Under the pieces are notes generated by a model. It had not been told where the DNA came from and made no database searches. It was given only the letters and a program-made list of their open reading frames with translations. Positions 33,123-44,239 of a DNA stretch of 64,000 bases are shown here, piece after piece; within the stretch, counting starts at the first letter, position 1, and each line of letters starts with the position of its first letter. The stretch is taken from contig CM055095.1 in the NCBI GenBank assembly GCA_029204225.1, positions 75,863,715 to 75,927,714 of the forward strand, read 5' to 3'. Made by a program: the position numbers and the translations under genes. This DNA is from Diphasiastrum complanatum. Lineage: Eukaryota; Streptophyta; Lycopodiopsida; Lycopodiales; Lycopodiaceae.

Positions 33123-35150
33123 TCACCTGGTCGATATGCCAACTGCTTCCAACATCATCTGCAACCATACTACCTCATTCGCCATCTTTGAAGTTGCGAC
33201 ATATTCAGCTTCGCATGAGAATTGAGCCACCAAGGCTTGTTTCTTGCATGTCCAGCTGATTGTTGCTCCACACACAATCGAACATCCTCCTATTATGGAC
33301 TTGTTGTCGTCTTTGCAACTTGCCCAACTTGCATCACTGTAGTGTTGCAGCTCGAATCCTTTGTCTTCTTTGTTTGCTTTGTAGATTAATCCCATGTTTT
33401 GGGTACCCTTCAGATATTGCAGAATTTGTTTCACCATTTGCCAATGTGCCATGCCAGAATTCGAAGAAAATCGGCTTAAAGCATAGACAGAGAAGGCCAA
33501 ATCGGGTCTGGTACAGATTGTGAGGTACATCAGACTACCGATCAGATTTTGGTAGGGTATACCTTCCATTCTCTATCTCTCCTCATCTGTATTTGGGCAA
33601 TCTTGTTTCGTTAGTCTAGCTCTAGCTATCATTGGTGTGGATTTTTCTTTGTAGTCCATCATTCGGTACTACTTCAGCACTTTCTTGGCATACTCTGATT
33701 GACTCAGATGCATTTCTCTTCTCATTCGATTTCTTCTAGTTTCCAACCCAAGGCATTTTGTTGCTTCTCCTAGATCTGTGATTTCATAACTTTTAGAAAT
33801 TTGACTCTTCGTTTTCTTGATTAGCATCAAGAAATTTCTTATCATTTGGGAGTCATCTACAAATATAACTAGAGTCAAAAAATTTCTTCTTACTTTTTTT
33901 ATATAGACGTTACAGTCTAGTTGTGTCGAAATGTAATCTAGAGACTTCAGAAGACTATTGATCTTCTTATACCAAGATCATGATGCCTGCTTTAGATCAT
34001 AAATGCATCGTTGCAACCGACAAACATACTGTCGATTGTCGGGGTTTTCAAATCCTTCAGGCTGCTTCATAAAGATTTTTTCCTCTAGATCTTCATGGAG
34101 AAAGGCTGTCTATATATCAATCTGGTGAATTTCCAGATTGTATTGAGTTGCGTATGCAAGGAGCAGTTGAATGCTTGTCATTTTCACCATTGGTGAATAC
34201 GTATCGAAGTAATCGATGCCGTACCTTTGTGTGTAGCCTTTCATGATGAGCCTTGCTTTATATTGTCCGACAGTGCCATTTGATTTGATTTTCGTAGACC
34301 CATTTGCAGTCGACGATTCTTTTATTTTTGGAGAGTGGCTCTAGTGTCCATGTCTCATTTTGCCTTATTGATTCGATTTCCTCTGACATTGTCTGCTTCC
34401 AGAATTTACCTTCTGGACTCTGGATATCTTCTTGATATGTTGCTGGTTCTTCAGTGAAGCTGCAGTATTCAAACTCTATTTCTTCGCTCCATTGAAGGTT
34501 GTCAATGTATCATTCTAGAGGTCTTCTTTGTCTTGTTGACCTTCTGGGTTCGATTTGTCGTTGTTCAAATGCTTTTTCTTCGTCGGATTGATCTTCGGCT
34601 TCCTGCTGCTCTAGGGTATGGGGCTCGACATTTTGATTTGATGTTTGTCCTTGATCTCTCTCCTGAATTGGCAGTAGTGTGAAGATTTCATGTCTCTTTT
34701 CTTCCTTTAATCCAGAGAATGTGGACTCGTCGAACTTCACATCTCTACTCGACACAACTTTCTTCGTGGTGAGTTGTAGAGTCTGTAAAATTGTGATCCA
34801 TTCGAGTATCTGACCATGATTGTATGTTCTGACTTTTTGTCAAGCTTGCTTCTTTGTTCCTTTGGTATGTGCTTGTATGCTGCACATCCGAATACACACA
34901 CGTATGATAGATCAAGCTTTCTATCTGTCCACATTTCGTACGGTGTTTTGTTTTCCAGGGCTATCATTGTTGATCTGTTCTATAGGTGTACCACTGCAGC
35001 TATTGCCTCATCCCAAAATTGACTTGGCAATCGAGCTTGTGCCATCATGCATCTGGCTCCTTCAACTCGTGTCCTTTCTTCTTTCTACGACACCATTATA
35101 TTCAGGTGTGTATGCAGGAGTGAATTGATGCTCTATTTCTTGTTCATCAC
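33123..35150 (-). pseudogene. Decayed copia pol (integrase C-terminus, RT, RNase H)
   Basis: Read from high to low coordinates. The integrase end has YEMWTDRKLDLSYVCVFGCA and RSKLDKKSEHTIMVRYSNGS (34,737-34,967). Next comes a linker with EPRRSTRQRRPLE (34,510-34,755). RT remains include KRIVDCKWVYENQIKW (about 34,290) and a TLVIFVDDSQM motif (about 33,850), then ATKCLGLETRRNRMRREMHL. RNase H (33,123-33,569) has ELQHYSDASWASCKDDNKSI and ISWTCKKQALVAQFSCEAEY. Many stops and shifts make it inactive. The 5' half (gag, protease) is replaced at about 35,150 by the hairpin-rich block. No clean 3' LTR was found below 33,120. Confidence 0.85.
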
Positions 35151-35159
35151 AGAAACAAC

Positions 35160-35560
35160 TACACATATGGGCGTTTTCCCATGCGACGCTGCCACGTGAA
35201 CCCGATACTTAATCAAAATTTTGACATTTTTCTTTGCGTGGCTCTGCCACGCATGGTAGATCCATGCCAAAAATTCTCCGGGGACCCTGCCAGTCAAATC
35301 CAGGTTGGAGGTGGGCCCGACATTGAATTTCTTTTTTTGTGTGGCACTACCACACAATTTTTTGTTAAATCAAAATTTAAAAAATGAGCACCAAAATTGT
35401 TTGGCGTGATAAAGCCATGCATGAAAATGCCACGCATGGCTGTTATTTAACCGGCTCTCATCTGACATTCACTTATTTTGGAGATTTGTCACTCATGGCA
35501 AATCTCCAGAGAAAATTACAGAGAATTGTAATTTTATACTGCCACGCGTGGCAAAATATA
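35160..35560. repeat. Block of short GTGGC/GCCAC hairpins
   Basis: At least five imperfect palindromes of the form (T)GTGGC-x-GCCAC(A) occur: about 35,223-35,240 (CGTGGCTCTGCCACGCATGG), 35,340-35,356, 35,403-35,420, 35,429-35,442 and 35,540-35,552 (TGCCACGCGTGGC). No coding frame. It is probably a non-autonomous DNA element or hairpin repeat; its ends were not defined. Confidence 0.6.
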
Positions 35561-35569
35561 TTTGTTGTA

Positions 35570-36089
35570 ATTTTTTTAAAAGAACTATTTGAACAATATT
35601 TTGATAAACAAACAACCCTATGATTAATTTAAAAGTAAATGAATTTTTTTTTTAGGCTTTAAATAAGTGTGGACTAATAAGAAAATGATTATTATGTGAT
35701 CATAATTGTGAGGGAGCTTTGAATGTATTGTCAATTTCTCTTGAGTGAATAAAGAAGATCTTCCACGAGTTCTTGATGATTGTGAAGCTCCTTGTTCATG
35801 GCAATCTTCTTGAGTGAAATTTCTATGAGCATGTTTTGATTTCTTTTTGTGTTTGTGGATTAATTAGATTTCTTGCTTTCTCTCTTGCTTGTGGAATGTA
35901 GATGTGGATTAACTTTCTTGTTTCTTGATTTTGTAGTTTCAACATGCAAGTAAACTATAGAGGCTGAGATTGTGGATCTGATTTGTATATTCACTAACAA
36001 TCCTTTGCTTCATTGTTCTTGGGTATTCCAAGCATCAAGAAATGGGTGTTTCTTGATTCTTGGGTTGCTAGAATGTTGTTAGGATGTTA
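35570..36089. other. No recognisable gene
   Basis: AT-rich, with AATAAA-like runs near 35,748 and TTTCTTG repeats at about 35,915-36,110. It might be LTR R/U5 sequence, but no LTR end was found. Confidence 0.3.
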
Positions 36090-36119
36090 TTTTTCTTGTT
36101 TCTTGTTTCTTGCTGAGTA

Positions 36120-36430
36120 GTTTAATTTTGTCATTGCATTATTCCCTGTTTTCCTAGGATAGTTTGGTAGATAGGTTGTAGATTTGCTCTCTAACTCAGA
36201 ACGTTGATTTATACTGAGTGAGGACTGGTTGCATGGATTGTAAATGCATGTAGCTAAGTAACGTACCCGTTTCATCCCCACTAACAGACTGGGAATACAC
36301 GTTGTAATATGAGAAATACTTTTGCCTGGAAACTGTTCTAACAAGAAAATTAAACCGTAAAGAACTGTGACCAACGGAAGTAACAAAAAGAGAATAAGTA
36401 CAAAAAAGAATCGTGTTCACAGATTCAACA
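36120..36430 (-). mobile_element. Partial LTR of a copia fragment
   Basis: The minus strand begins TGTTGAATCTGTGAACACG at 36,430, next to broken copia RT. A TATA-like AGTATAAATC lies at about 36,213-36,222. The inner end is not certain. There is no polypurine tract between the RT piece and the LTR, so a deletion joined them. Confidence 0.45.
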
Positions 36431-36935
36431 GGAATCTGTGAACAATTAGAGATCCGATTAGTGAATGACAAGAGTAGTTCGCTAAGTCGAGTACTTCACT
36501 ATCAGTCTTAGCACAAGAAGGTTTAGTCAATACTGTACTTGGATCCATTGGGGTATCAATTGGTTTGCAACCAGACATATGAAACTTTTCTAAAATGTCG
36601 TTTAGATATGTTTGCTGGCTAAGATAGATATTATTATGAAGTCCATCTCTAGTAATGTGAATTCCTAGCAAAGAATGAACAGCTCCTAAATCAGTCATGT
36701 CAAATTCCTTTGACAGATCACTCTTAGTAGTATGCAGAAGAGAAGTGTCGTTAGACAAAATAAATGCATCATCTACGTAAAGAGCTATGTGAACTGAATT
36801 GGTGCCTATATGCTTTGAATAAACATTATAGTCAGCTGAATTGTTTGCAAATCCTAATTGAATGAGATAAGAGTTGATTCTATCAAACCATGCTCTTGCG
36901 GCCTGTTTCAGACCATATATACATACATTTCTTGG
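36431..36935 (-). pseudogene. Copia RT fragment
   Basis: Starts near 36,935 with YGLKQAARAW, then HIALYVDDAFILSNDTS, the motif C Tyr-Val-Asp-Asp. It continues SKEFDMTDLGAVHSLLGIHI, LSQQTYLNDILEKFHMSGCK and PIDTPMDP. RNase H is missing after SLIGSLI. It is similar in layout to the copia at 61.9-64 kb. Confidence 0.8.
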
Positions 36936-38225
36936 AGCTCGAGGTACTGATCATGCATCAGATCTCACAGTGTGGGGTGCTTTGTCATATGATGAATCAT
37001 CATGCAAAATTGACACTTGGATCAAACTTTCTTTTTGAGCACTTTTGGTCCATTTTTCTAGTATATGGAGATCTACTAAGAAACCTTCTAGAAGTCAAAA
37101 CTTGCCTACTTCAGCTTATTCCACACATGTGAGCAGTCCTCTACACATGGGATGTGAGACCTACTCTAATGATTGTTAAAATTGAAAAACAATCCATATT
37201 GATTTCTTGGCTTGCTACAAATGTTGTACCATGCAAGTATGTAGCTCATTAATGCAAAATGCCAAGTTTTGCCTACATAGAACTCGAGCTACATGGTTAT
37301 GTATTATCTAGTTTGATAAATGCAACTTGCATATAGTTTGTAGACATAGAATTAGCATGATTATGCTTGTAGAAACTCGTGGCAACTCACATGCATTAAT
37401 TGTAAGTGATCCATAGTGACATGCAAGGCATGCACAAAGTTTAATGGACACATGCATGATGATTTGGACATTTCTAGTTAGAACTAGTACACTTGTAAAA
37501 AGTTGGTAGAATTTCATGCATGACAAGTGACAAATGTCACATAGACTCTAGATGTCACTTTCGATGTCATTTTGGAATGGATAGATATGGTTCTACCTCA
37601 AGCTACCTCAATCTCCATAAATATGTGTAGCTCTCCACACAATCAATGATGAAGAATCAAAGTTTTGTAGCTATCTCATGCCATTTTGGATCTAAACAAA
37701 TATTGCTTGATATCTCTCTAGATCTCTCTCTTTCTAACTCGTGTTGAGGCTAATGCTCATACATTGAAATCTTGTATTCTTATTCATTCTTTGATTCATT
37801 GCTATTATATTCTGTTGATTAGCATGCTAGATTGTGGATTAGCCATTTCTTCTGAACTAGATTTTGTTGATCAATCTAGAATCAGGTTACAGTGCCAATC
37901 ACAAAGCTTAATTAAGATCAGTCACTCTTGTGGACATTCCCCACACGTGTGAATTCTGGAAATTTTGTCAATGATTTGGCTCATGCAACCAATAGATTGA
38001 TGCAACGTGTCATATGACTAGAAAACTAGATTTCGACCTTTTTAGCCACTAGAACTTGAATTAAATCATATGTACAACCTATATGATTATGGTACATGAC
38101 AAGTACACTAATTTCACACGTGGGAATAGGCTCCACACATGTGTAATCATCCTATATATAGAGATTTGGCCTTGACCAAGCATAATTTTTTCATTTTTCA
38201 CACTCCTCAAAAATCTAGCTTGGTA
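36932..38225 (+). mobile_element. LTR-like repeat H, copy 1, split by a solo LTR
   Basis: Segments 36,932-37,173 and 37,971-38,225 match 38,509-38,962 continuously once the insertion at 37,174-37,970 is removed. Shared marks include GAGGTACTGATCATGCATCA, TTCCACACATGTGAG, CACACGTG and a TATA-like CCTATATATAGAG (about 38,151). Terminal boundaries were not set. Confidence 0.75.
37174..37970. mobile_element. Solo LTR, 797 bp, with ATGAT target duplication
   Basis: Starts TGTTAAAATTG and ends ATTTTGTCA. It is flanked by ATGAT at 37,169-37,173 and 37,971-37,975. The paralogous copy at 38,7xx has the unfilled site with a single ATGAT (38,733-38,737). No internal region or second LTR is present, so this is a solo LTR left by LTR-LTR recombination. 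It has CACACGTGTG at 37,942-37,951. The orientation is not fixed. Confidence 0.88.
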
Positions 38226-38508
38226 AATCTAGCATAGATCTATCAAAACTTGAGTCCAAATATGCTCTTAAACAAATATTAGTCCTTTCATAAAATATGC
38301 CAAAGCCTTCTGTAGCCGAGATGTTTCACACATTTGAAAACCTGTCAGAGTATGAAATCCAGCCTGAAAACAAAGTACAATATGATAGGAACTCAAATCA
38401 ATCAAAACAAATGTAGACAAATGGAGAGATTGACACAAAATTGCCTCCAAAACCAAGATTGGCGTTTCATGTTGATTATGGTTAAATATGCCTCTATATA
38501 TATATTAT

Positions 38509-38962
38509 TTGGAGCTTGAGGTACTGATCATGCATCAAATCTCACACGTCATATGATGAATCATCATGCAAACTTTGACACTTAGATCAAACTTTCTATT
38601 TTGAGCACTTGGTCCATTTTCCTACTATATGGAGATCTACTAAGAAACCTTCTAGAAGTCAAAACTCGCCTACTTCAGCTTATTCCACACATGTGAGTAG
38701 TCCTTTACACATGGGATGTGACACCTATTCTAATGATTTGGCTCATGCAACCAATAGATTGATGCCATGTGTCATATGACTAGAAAACTAGATTTTGGCC
38801 TTCTTAGCCACTAGAACTTGAATTAAATCATATGTAACCTATATGATTATTTTACATGACAAGTACACTATTTCCACACGTGAGAACATGCTCCACACAT
38901 GTTGTAATCATCCTATATACATAGATTTGGCCTTGACCAAGCATAATTTTTGCATTTTTTAC
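38509..38962 (+). mobile_element. LTR-like repeat H, copy 2
   Basis: Homologous to copy 1 and keeping the empty site of the solo LTR. It is cut at about 38,963 by the palindrome-bearing insertion; possible continuation resumes near 40,432 with AAAAATCTAGCTTGGTA, also found in copy 1 at about 38,207. Confidence 0.72.
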
Positions 38963-40430
38963 ATGATCCAGAGTACCAAATTGGTACTCATCAGTTTCAA
39001 AACTAGTACTATGAAAATACCAAATGAATCAATATAAATCACAAAGGTTACTTGTATCCTGATCTCAGGCGTTAAGCAAGTCCTCTTGATTGTTGTCATC
39101 CTTGTACGACATGTTGTTGTATATGTTCTCATACACATCGGTGGATAATCGGAACATGTTATGATATCCAAGGATAGGCTCCATGGAAAACCGGATTGCT
39201 ATAACAAGGTGTGAATAGATCATTACCGGCTATGTCTGGTCTAGAAGGTTGTATGTATTGATCATGCCTTCGACTTGGCCATAGTATAGGCCTTCAACTA
39301 CTCTCTCTCCTCTAACAATTCTGTTGTGTCATGCATCCTTCTATTCTGTCATTGTCTAGTATATCGTCTTGGTGCATTTAAGAAGGTAGAAATCATCTCC
39401 TCTCTCTGCTGCTTTGACTGTAAAATTGTTCCCAGTGGACAGCAAGTCACACAAACTATCAGGGTTCCCCTCATACATGGACAGGTTGGTGTCATTATGC
39501 ATTGGCATGGATCCATAAGCACCGTCATTATCTCCAACGTCATCATCTTCGTCGCTGCTAGCTACCTCTAACTCTGGCAATGGCTGGATAAACAAATATT
39601 TCCACTCTTCCACGTGCTACATGTTCCTGCATCTTCTCCATTGCCCTGCAATACATGAATCGTAGAAACATGACAATGTGTGACATCATAGTGAGCATGG
39701 ACTATCCTGAGAATATCCATCAACACAATGTAACGAGTGTGAGCCTATGATGCACTGACAATCCCATTTCACATCACGTTGCACCTCATCTTTGCTGACC
39801 AGCCAGAAAAACCTTCTTGTACTATAGTTGTGACCTTCTCCTTTTGGCCTAAATATTTCTTTCAGATATGTGACTACATCTGTTGCTGCACATTTCAAGG
39901 GCTAGCCGTCTGGTTTCAACTCCTCATGAGTGAAGGTTCTCTTGATGACCATGCCCGCTCTGTCACGCTCGTCTTTTCCATGGCTTGAGGCAAAAAAAAT
40001 ATGCATCATTTGCAGACCTGTCAAGTAATAATATCTGGCCAAAAAGCGAACAAATTTCTAGATTGTTTATTTTATGTAGGCTGCAATAAACAGTATTTGT
40101 AGTTATCCTATCTAGTACCAATTTGGTACTATATTCGGGTGTCTCATATAGCCCTAGTTTGGTTTTATATCTATCAGAGAAATAGTACCAAAATTGGTAC
40201 TCCAGATTAGTGTATTTTGGTACTACAAGATGGACTATGTAGTTAAAGTGTTATAGTTCAGTACCAATTTTGGTACTTATATCTGAAATAACAAACTTGA
40301 AAACTACAGAGTAATAATAATCAATAGTGAGAACCCCCCCCACAAATATACTTGGCCACGAAGAAGAAAGGCCTTTGAGCTTTGAATTGGGAAGTCGCAC
40401 CGTCTGACCACACCCAATTGTGAGAAATTG
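38963..40430. mobile_element. Putative DNA transposon inserted in repeat H
   Basis: The insertion is inferred from repeat H being interrupted here. AGTACCAA and TTGGTACT form palindromes with a 1-2 bp centre at 38,972-38,988 near the left side and at 40,114-40,130, 40,184-40,201 and 40,260-40,277 near the right side. Minus-strand coding fragments lie between. Clear terminal repeats and target duplications were not found, so the type is unassigned. Confidence 0.45.
39356..39900 (-). pseudogene. Unidentified repetitive protein, C-terminal pieces
   Basis: The frame 39,686-39,898 has YLKEIFRPKGEGHNYSTRRF and EVQRDVKWDCQCIIGSHSL. The frame 39,356-39,613 has an acidic stretch (ASSDEDDDVGDNDG) and NNFTVKAAERGDDFYLLKCT. 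An acidic linker before an FYLLKC motif has the look of a transposon-encoded protein (KDZ-type elements were considered), but I cannot assign a family. Stops separate the two parts. Confidence 0.4.
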
Positions 40431-41232
40431 ACAAAAATCTAGCTTGGTATTTTTATGAAAGAAGTTTGTAAGTGAATCTCACATGTGTGGAGGATGTTCC
40501 CACATGTAGAGAATTGTGAATTACATTAAAAATGTTAGATATAGGAGTCTTATGTTTTTTGTATCAAGCATCTAGGTGTAGGATGTTGAAAGGGTCAAAT
40601 TTGACATAGATGGCAAATTATCCATTTCCAATTGTAATGCCACTATTGAGTCAAAATAGAGTAGGAGGCCAAACTCGAGCCATTTAGAGTGTATAATGCT
40701 TTTGTTTGATGAAGTTTAAGAGGTCCAATAGGATTTAGAGGTGGAACCATGAGTGGTCCAATAGAATTTGAGATATGCTTGAAAATGGTCCAATAGAATT
40801 TAGTGGTGAATGGATAAATGGTCCAATAGGATTAAGAGGTGGCAAAAGTGTGGTCCAATCATGATTGAGCATTGTGGTAGCTCATGGATCTATTAGTATC
40901 ATTGTACTTCTCATTTCGATCTAATTGATTTTGAGATTGAGTGGATTTTGTGAGTAATTGGTTTTCTAGCTTTCTCTCTCTACCCGAGAGCTCATAATGA
41001 TTTTATCTCTCTACCCAAGAAGAGTAGCTTGTTTTTACTTAGATTATTTTTGGAACACTTCTCATATGTGTGAGTGAGAGTTGGAAGTGATTGAATGCAT
41101 GTAGTAGTGTGTTTTTGCCATAGAATCAAAGATAGATCTTGAATCTCAATGTAGTCTTGATCTTGGTGCATCTACACGCCTTAGGAGATCACAAGTACAT
41201 GTTGTGGACAATCCACACATCTGAAATCAACA
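40419..41232 (+). mobile_element. LTR I, plus orientation, about 814 bp
   Basis: Ends with GAAATCAACA directly before a primer site TGGTATCAAATCC, which fixes orientation and the 3' end. The start TGTGAGAAATTGAC is tentative. It has a CCAAT-box array in the U3 part (40,722-40,860). The last 370 bp (from ATGATTGAGCATTGTGG) recur at 42,272-42,634. Confidence 0.62.
40722..40860 (+). repeat. CCAAT-box tandem array, 32-33 bp period
   Basis: GGTCCAAT begins at 40,722, 40,755, 40,787, 40,820 and 40,852, with spacings 33, 32, 33 and 32. The units share GGTCCAATAGRATT, then diverge. The array lies in the presumed U3 of LTR I, so a promoter role is likely (inference). Confidence 0.85.
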
Positions 41233-41245
41233 TGGTATCAAATCC
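41233..41245 (+). promoter_or_regulatory. Primer-binding site of LTR I
   Basis: TGGTATCAAATCC abuts the LTR end and resembles the initiator tRNA-Met site TGGTATCAGAGC with changes. About 150 bp of leader follow before another LTR-like sequence begins. Confidence 0.68.
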
Positions 41246-41393
41246 TACCTAAGGTTACCATGCATTTTGATCCATTTGAGTGAAAACTATTCATCAATCT
41301 TGAGCTAGAAATTGTCAAGATCCATTTTCCTAGCTATCTTGTCCAATTTTGGATTAGGAGAGATCAATAGGGCATTGATTGGGTCTGACCTGG

Positions 41394-42270
41394 TGTAAAA
41401 ATTACAGCAAATAAGGATCCTAAAACACTTGAAATTATGAGGGAAACAATATATTATGATCTCATAAGATTAGCGCAAGTTGAACCATCAAAATCCATCA
41501 AAAATCTATGCTTGAACCTCACTGAATGGCCCAAATCCTTGAAGAAGGCTTTACACGTGTGAAAGTACGGCCTCCCATAGTCTAAGTACTGTACACCAGA
41601 TCTACATTCAATCCTATAATCATTAGTAATCACAAGAACTCAAACAATTATGAACATAGAGAGCAATTGCACCATTATGAGAGAAAAATCATGGAATTGC
41701 TTGATTGATTTTGGTGAGATATCATCACCTATTTATACATGATCCATCACGGTTTTGGACAGGTATGAGTAGCCCTAAACCTATCCCTAATGCTAATTTG
41801 GGTGGATCTTTCATCCCTACCAAGTTAGGGTCAGAATCTTGGAGATCCCTCAACAATGCAAAAATTACCCAAAATAGCTCCTATTTTTCTCTCTTGTATC
41901 TAAGCATAATTTGGACTCATTCCAAAGGTTCTAACACTTAGGTCTACTTGAGAACATCCTTATGAATGGAATCCTATGCTATTTGGCACGTTTGACAAGC
42001 CACATCATGACCATCTAACTATTTACAAGTCATATGACCAAAACTAGTCAAGCTAGAATTGTGAATTTGACTCACTTTGAGTTCTAGAATCGATGCTAGA
42101 TGCTAAGATCCAATCTAAATGGCTCACCTTACATGGCAAAGAGGGGCATCTTTCATGTTGTATCTACTACAACACATTCATATAGGCTTCTCTTTCTTTG
42201 CTTGATATGCTATCTTGCTTCATTGAATTTTTTGGATCTCAAAGGTCAAGAAAAGCTATACTAGTTTTGT
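41394..42270 (-). mobile_element. LTR-like sequence, minus orientation
   Basis: TGTAAAAATTACAG at 41,394 could be an LTR end. A minus-strand TATA (TATAAATAGGTGATG, about 41,719-41,733) and a TACACGTGTG palindrome (41,552-41,561) match the layout of the copia LTR at 52.1 kb. No target duplication was found, and the far end is approximate. Confidence 0.42.
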
Positions 42271-42271
42271 A

Positions 42272-42634
42272 TATGATTGAGCATTGTGGTAGCTCATGGA
42301 TCTATTAGTATCATTGTACTTCTCATTTGGATCTAGTTGATTTTGAGATTGAGTGGATTTTGTGAGTAATTGGTTTTCTAGCTTTCTCTCTCTACCCAAG
42401 AACTCATGATGATTTTATCTCTCTACCCGAGGAGAGAAGCTTGTTTTTACTTAGATTATTTTTGAAACACTTCCCATATGTGGGAGTGAGAGTTGAATGC
42501 ATGTAGTAGTGTGTTTTTGCCATAGAATCAAAGATAGATCTTGAATCTTAATTCAGTCTTGATCTTGGTGCATCTACACGTCTTAGGAGATCACAAGTAC
42601 ATGTTGTGGACAGTCCACACATGTGAAATCAACA
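42272..42634 (+). mobile_element. Second, truncated copy of LTR I
   Basis: About 360 bp from ATGATTGAGCATTGTGG to GAAATCAACA match 40,860-41,232. No primer site follows; the sequence after 42,634 is unrelated. Confidence 0.78.
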
Positions 42635-42639
42635 CCAAT

Positions 42640-43465
42640 GACACCTCAGATTATACCCATTCTCTTTCAATCAATTGTCATGCAGCAGTAGACAATGCTG
42701 TACGAATAGGGTGTCATGCAGCCTATCATCTGATATATAAAAATGAAGAGTCTTTTCAACTGCACCTGCAGAGTTTCTCACATACGTTATGTGCACAAGT
42801 ATCGTGACCTGATTAGACCACTAGTGCATGGACTATATCTCATTCTGCATCTTGAACGAATAATTCTTCGCAAAGTCAATGATTGAAATAACAACATCCA
42901 AAGAAAATTTCAGCAAGCAGTATCAAAAGCAGTGCTTCGCATTCTTTGCTCTACCAAATCATTTCTCTTCTTGATAGAACCGCCCTCATCAACAAACCCT
43001 GATGCAACGTTTGTAAAGATCTTCAAGTGTCCATTGATGTCTCATAGAAACATAATGGCAACAAGCAAATGCCACATTTACTACAGTCCTCGAACAAACA
43101 TTTTTTTGTATGGTATTCTAAATTAGGAGGCTTTGCACATAAAAGCAATTTCCACATATTGCTGATGCTGGGAAAAACAGATTGATTTGCCTTGCAAATA
43201 TCCGATTCTTGAATTTTGCAGCAGTGTAGACATGATCCTTTCCATGATGACCAAACGTGGCTTGTCTCATATGATTAAGCGCCTCCTTAAAATATATCAT
43301 TTGCATATGGTACACATAGTAACAAGTGTACCGCTCCTTTCATTTTTGGACAATATAAGGCTTCAACGTCTCAAAGCATCTAAGAGATATCTGCACTTTT
43401 GGGTGATCCCTTCTCAATCTTTGGAACAACTCGGCTTGTGGCCTAAAAATCTTACAGGTTACTAA
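42640..43465 (-). pseudogene. Unidentified repetitive coding fragment
   Basis: Minus-strand pieces read EKGSPKSADISLRCFETLKP and YIVQKWKERYTCYYVYHMQM, then YFKEALNHMRQATFGHHGKD. Further Cys-rich residues follow in other frames toward 43,120, and helical pieces down to 42,680. It has the look of a repeated transposon protein and could be the partner of the fragment at 39.4-39.9 kb, but this is only inferred. It is broken by many stops. Confidence 0.4.
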
Positions 43466-43816
43466 AAGAACATAATAATATGCCTAAGAATTACCATGTA
43501 AGTTGAACCAAGCCGACTTGATCATTAAACCAAACATAATTTGTGTGTAAATTTCATAGCAATATAAATCAAACGAGAGAAAATGAGAAAAAAAAAAAGC
43601 ATGAAGAGTGTTAGGCCAAATCTCCCGAACCATACGGTTGTATCCTATTTCAGAATGTCACCACAACGCTCCCTCTCCAATGGCATGGCCTTCCTGGATG
43701 TTTCAAATCCAAAAAAAAATTGTTTATGAAACAATGCCTTCAACAGGGAAAAAACACGACCTACACCCCTTCCTAGAATTGGAAACGTTGACCATCTTTA
43801 ACTCTAGTATCAAAAA
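43466..43816. other. No recognisable gene
   Basis: An A-run lies near 43,590. Nothing else was recognised. Confidence 0.4.

Positions 43817-43877
<61 letters not shown>
43817..43877. repeat. Compound microsatellite (CT)n(TA)n
   Basis: A CT run of about 19 bp continues as TA repeats with one TG interruption. Confidence 0.97.
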
Positions 43878-44239
43878 CTCGCTCTCACTCTCCCTAACAA
43901 AATATGCTGAAGCCACGTCATAAATTATAACTATAGTCTAGGATACACTGAGAAACACACAGGTTCAGCTCAATATAGTGCTGGTTCACTCGAAACTTCT
44001 AAAAGATTTCATCTGCATTAAAGTCATTGTTAACATCTTTGCAGTGGATTTCTTTCCTTGCCTATCCTCAACCCAAGGTCTAATCAATCTAGCATCGAGG
44101 AGATGAAGTTAGTTGTCACCCGTAGATTCGTTCCCATGAGAGCGATAACATAGTTCAGATTCTAGCATGAATGGAAGATTCACATCTAACTCTAACATCC
44201 ACTTACCCTAAGCATTAACACTACATCCACAATGAAGAT

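Noticed and set aside
40722-40860. CRISPR-like regularly spaced repeat
   Set aside because: Units are contiguous tandem repeats in a plant LTR with similar, not unique, intervening bases and no associated genes.
41394-42270. Second solo LTR with target duplication
   Set aside because: The TATA and one terminus fit an LTR, but no 5-bp duplication was found at the other side, so it is listed only as LTR-like.
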